Of a stretch of 64,000 nt of DNA, positions 61,590 through 64,000 are shown one piece after another. The translations under genes and the position numbers were made by a program. Source of the stretch: Winogradskyella sp. J14-2 (lineage in GTDB: Bacteria; Bacteroidota; Bacteroidia; Flavobacteriales; Flavobacteriaceae); NCBI RefSeq assembly GCF_001971725.1, contig NZ_CP019388.1:1860001-1924000 (forward strand), given 5' to 3'. Below the pieces are notes generated by a model. That model was not told the origin of the DNA, made no database searches, and was given only the letters and a program-made list of their open reading frames with translations. Position 1 is the stretch's first letter, and the number at the start of each line of letters is the position of its first letter.

Positions 61590-64000
61590 ATGGCTAGAAT
61601 TTCATTTAAAATATTCGTATTGCTCATATTATTCCCAGTGTTCTGTTTTACTCAAGAAGGAACAGTAACAGGCACGCTCACTACTTCATCAGACGGCTTG
61701 CCCTTGCCTGGTGCTAGCATATTAATTAAAGGAACTACCAATGGAGTAGTTACTGATTTTGATGGTAATTACAGTATAACATGTAACGTAGGTGATATTA
61801 TAGTTATTAGCTATGTTGGTATGGATCCAAAGGAAATTGCAGTAACAGCTGATATGTTTGGAGCCGTCCAAAAAACAGAGGTTAAGCGAGTAAAAGTAAA
61901 GCTTATTGAAACTGACGCTTACAGTGAAGCTTTAAAAAATAAAAAAAAGAAAAGTTTTAAAATACCCTCTATTGGTGATGCAAAACACCGTTACAATAAG
62001 AAAGACTATTACAACTACTTACGCAGGGTTAAAGACATTAATGTTGACCCAAAACATGTTATTCTAACCTATTTTAATCCGGATATTTATTTTCAGGTTG
62101 GTGTAAAATCTAACTTAAGTTTTCAATTTGTTAAGGAAAGTAACTTGCCAAAATTACAATCTTCTTTTAGCCAAGGTGCCACCGAAAATGGATCTATAGC
62201 TTTTTTAGGACCAGAAACGGGAAATGTCTTTTCCTATGGACCAAACCTAAATACCTTAGAGTTTGACGGAAGTAATTATATATATGACAACAACGGCAGA
62301 CTGGTTATGCTAGGCAACGGAAATGGCATTAGCTCTAAGCAGTACAACAATAGCGTTTTAAACACAGCTGTTAATAGATTTACCAATGTGTATTTTGATG
62401 TTGATACCAATAACTGGACAACCGGAATTGACTTTAGTCATAAAAACACTGATGATATTTTTGGTAGAGCACAAAGTATCAATAACGATCTCGCACTCAA
62501 CTTTAAAACGCTTAATGATAATAGTGAGAAACTAAACTGGAAATCTTTTGTTAAGTATAGTGACTGGAAAAACAACCAACCTAATATAAATGGATTTAGA
62601 AACAACCTCCTTTTAAACGCTTGGGTAACACCTGTGTCTTTTGACAATAGTCAGGGCAGCATTCTACCAGACAATACACAGCGCAGTTTTAGCCCAACCA
62701 ACTATAACAATCCTGAATGGTTATTTAACAATAAAAACTATGATGCCAACACCTTATTTGTAGCCAACCTAGAAAACGATATAACTATTGGTGATGACTT
62801 TTCAATAGGAAGTCAACTTAGCTATAAAACAGCAGAAAACGAGCAAAACTTTGGTTTGTTTACCCATACTGTTGGGTTTGAAAACGGTTATCTCAGTAAC
62901 AAAACTATAAAAAACAATAGCTTCAATGCTATGTTAGACTTACACTATGAAAAATACTTGGGAGATTTTACCATAGATGTACGTTCTGTTACTAGATTTA
63001 AAAATGAGCTATTAGATTATACATTCAAAGAATCTGAAGGATTTGATGCATTTACCTTTTCAAATCCAAACAATGCAAGTGTAATTTCTAATCGTATTAA
63101 TAGAAATGTGCTAAGACCACATCAATCTATCGCTCTAGAGTATAAGAGACACTCTAAAATTGTATTTAGTAATACCGCGTATATCTCTTCCATTCAGAAA
63201 AACAAATTGATTTTACCTTCATCTTTTATAAAAGTTGATTTAGCAGATATTTTAGACATCTATGATTTTAGCGATTTCTCCCTCAGCACAACAAGTGCTT
63301 TTGATATTAATGAAATGCCTCTTTTTTACAACAATCAGAGTCATAACAGTCTGCAATTATTACCTTCAGAAAGTCTTAGCTACACTAGTAATATAGATTT
63401 ATTTATTAACGAAGGCATAGATTTAGAAGAACGACACGATTATTCTTTTAATCTCGATTTAGGTTTTTATTTGTGGGATGTATATTGGGATTTCACTGCA
63501 AGCTATTTTGGTTCAAAAACCAAAGGAAGTGTATTTCCTGTTTTGGAAGGCAATCAATTTCAACTTCAAAATATTGCAGATATTACCAATAAAGGTTTAG
63601 AGCTACAATTGGATGTTTCTGAAAGGTTTGGCTCTGTGCGTTGGAATAGCAGACTAAGCTTCATGACCAACCAAAATAAGGTTACCAAACTATATAATAA
63701 TGAAGAGCGTGTGCCAATTGCAGGTTTTCAGAATGTATCTAAAAATTTAATCGTTGGTCAACCGGCTGGTGTTATTGTAGGAACTGCTTTTGAAAGAGAC
63801 ACTCAAAACAACATTATAATAGACAGCAATGGCTACCCAATTGTAGACACAGAACAACAAATTATTGGCAATCCTATACCAGATTTTACTCTTGGTTTTT
63901 CTAATCAATTTACCTGGAAGAAATTAAAATTCAATTTCACGTTAGACTACCAAAAAGGCGGAGACACTTGGAATGGCACTCAAAATGTACTCAACTATTT
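61590..64000 (+). CDS. SusC-like outer membrane protein, plug domain apparently missing (partial)
   Basis: Open from the ATG at 61590 to the window end, 803 codons, C-terminus not seen. Residues 1-21 are a signal peptide. Residues of about 24-95 are a carboxypeptidase-regulatory-like domain (GTTNGVVTDFDGNYSI, ISYVGM), normal for SusC/RagA proteins. About 75 residues follow (96-168), Lys-rich at 116-122, and then barrel strands like those after the plug in SusC (SNLSFQF, LPKLQSSFSQG, FSYGPNL). The TonB-dependent receptor plug with its LQGKVAGV and RG-S motifs is not found. Late barrel motifs such as GNPIPDFTLGFSNQFTWKKL are SusC-like. It may be an open or partner-plugged pore rather than a nutrient receptor. 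Confidence 0.8.
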   Translation, partial: MARISFKIFVLLILFPVFCFTQEGTVTGTLTTSSDGLPLPGASILIKGTTNGVVTDFDGNYSITCNVGDIIVISYVGMDPKEIAVTADMFGAVQKTEVKRVKVKLIETDAYSEALKNKKKKSFKIPSIGDAKHRYNKKDYYNYLRRVKDINVDPKHVILTYFNPDIYFQVGVKSNLSFQFVKESNLPKLQSSFSQGATENGSIAFLGPETGNVFSYGPNLNTLEFDGSNYIYDNNGRLVMLGNGNGISSKQYNNSVLNTAVNRFTNVYFDVDTNNWTTGIDFSHKNTDDIFGRAQSINNDLALNFKTLNDNSEKLNWKSFVKYSDWKNNQPNINGFRNNLLLNAWVTPVSFDNSQGSILPDNTQRSFSPTNYNNPEWLFNNKNYDANTLFVANLENDITIGDDFSIGSQLSYKTAENEQNFGLFTHTVGFENGYLSNKTIKNNSFNAMLDLHYEKYLGDFTIDVRSVTRFKNELLDYTFKESEGFDAFTFSNPNNASVISNRINRNVLRPHQSIALEYKRHSKIVFSNTAYISSIQKNKLILPSSFIKVDLADILDIYDFSDFSLSTTSAFDINEMPLFYNNQSHNSLQLLPSESLSYTSNIDLFINEGIDLEERHDYSFNLDLGFYLWDVYWDFTASYFGSKTKGSVFPVLEGNQFQLQNIADITNKGLELQLDVSERFGSVRWNSRLSFMTNQNKVTKLYNNEERVPIAGFQNVSKNLIVGQPAGVIVGTAFERDTQNNIIIDSNGYPIVDTEQQIIGNPIPDFTLGFSNQFTWKKLKFNFTLDYQKGGDTWNGTQNVLNY

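Overview
The window is from a member of the Flavobacteriia (Bacteroidota), most likely a marine Flavobacteriaceae; the genus cannot be fixed from the sequence. Evidence: low-GC DNA, promoters of the Bacteroidota type (TAnnTTTG at -7, sometimes a TTTG/TTTC/ATTG exactly 19 nt upstream), no encoded CCA on the tRNA, type IX secretion (T9SS) adhesins with PorP/SprF partners, a SusC-like outer membrane protein, and lineage-typical families (IPExxxVDY, DUF2480, DUF3078, a long PurF).

Layout. 0.2-5.1 kb: Fe-S assembly genes (sufS, sufE, a DUF59/SufT-like gene) with a META lipoprotein inserted, then HMG-CoA synthase (mevalonate pathway) and DUF2480. 5.2-8.5 kb: outer membrane DUF3078 protein, hflX and an endonuclease/exonuclease/phosphatase-family gene. 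8.5-25.9 kb: the outstanding region, two tandem cassettes of giant T9SS type B adhesin + PorP/SprF + OmpA/TPR protein. The last 3455 bp of each cassette (adhesin C-terminus, porP, ompA, terminator) are nearly identical and lie 8671 bp apart. A second 843-bp block inside the adhesins is also nearly identical but at a different offset (8716), so the adhesins are mosaics. 25.9-29.1 kb: YciI-like lipoprotein, CYTH protein, dinB and a PD40 lipoprotein. 29.1-33.4 kb (minus strand): acpP-fabF-rnc and IPExxxVDY-pyk. 33.6-37.8 kb: purN, an RNase H1-type gene, a PfkB kinase and purF. 37.9-38.25 kb: two copies of a small-RNA-like element of about 74 nt. 38.3-48.6 kb: sodA, an AddA-like helicase/nuclease, kbl, an OmpA protein with thrombospondin type 3 repeats, an AddB-like nuclease and an alpha/beta hydrolase. 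48.6-50.6 kb: an AT-rich cluster of three poorly known genes (one TIGR04255) next to tRNA-Ala(GGC). 50.9-61.4 kb: universal stress protein, acetyltransferase, MATE exporter, two tiny membrane proteins, 2OG-Fe(II) oxygenase, QueD/PTPS, LpxH, MFS exporter, Fic protein, RecJ, OsmC and an AhpD-like protein. 61.5-64 kb: a SusC-like outer membrane protein that seems to lack the plug domain and runs off the window.

How it fits together. Most of the window is core metabolism and DNA repair. The most novel material is the adhesin cassette pair. Its secretion and anchoring module is homogenised while the displayed N-terminal parts differ, and both adhesin genes keep the same two upstream sequence islands at the same distance from the start codon, one of them an inverted repeat with a compensatory base-pair change. 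Other unusual points are the tandem small-RNA-like elements, a strong terminator hairpin inside the first 20 codons of rnc, and a promoter of the SusC-like gene whose -7 box is exactly the spacer of a palindrome, with 21-bp-phased direct repeats upstream. No CRISPR array, insertion sequence, integrase or rRNA was seen.
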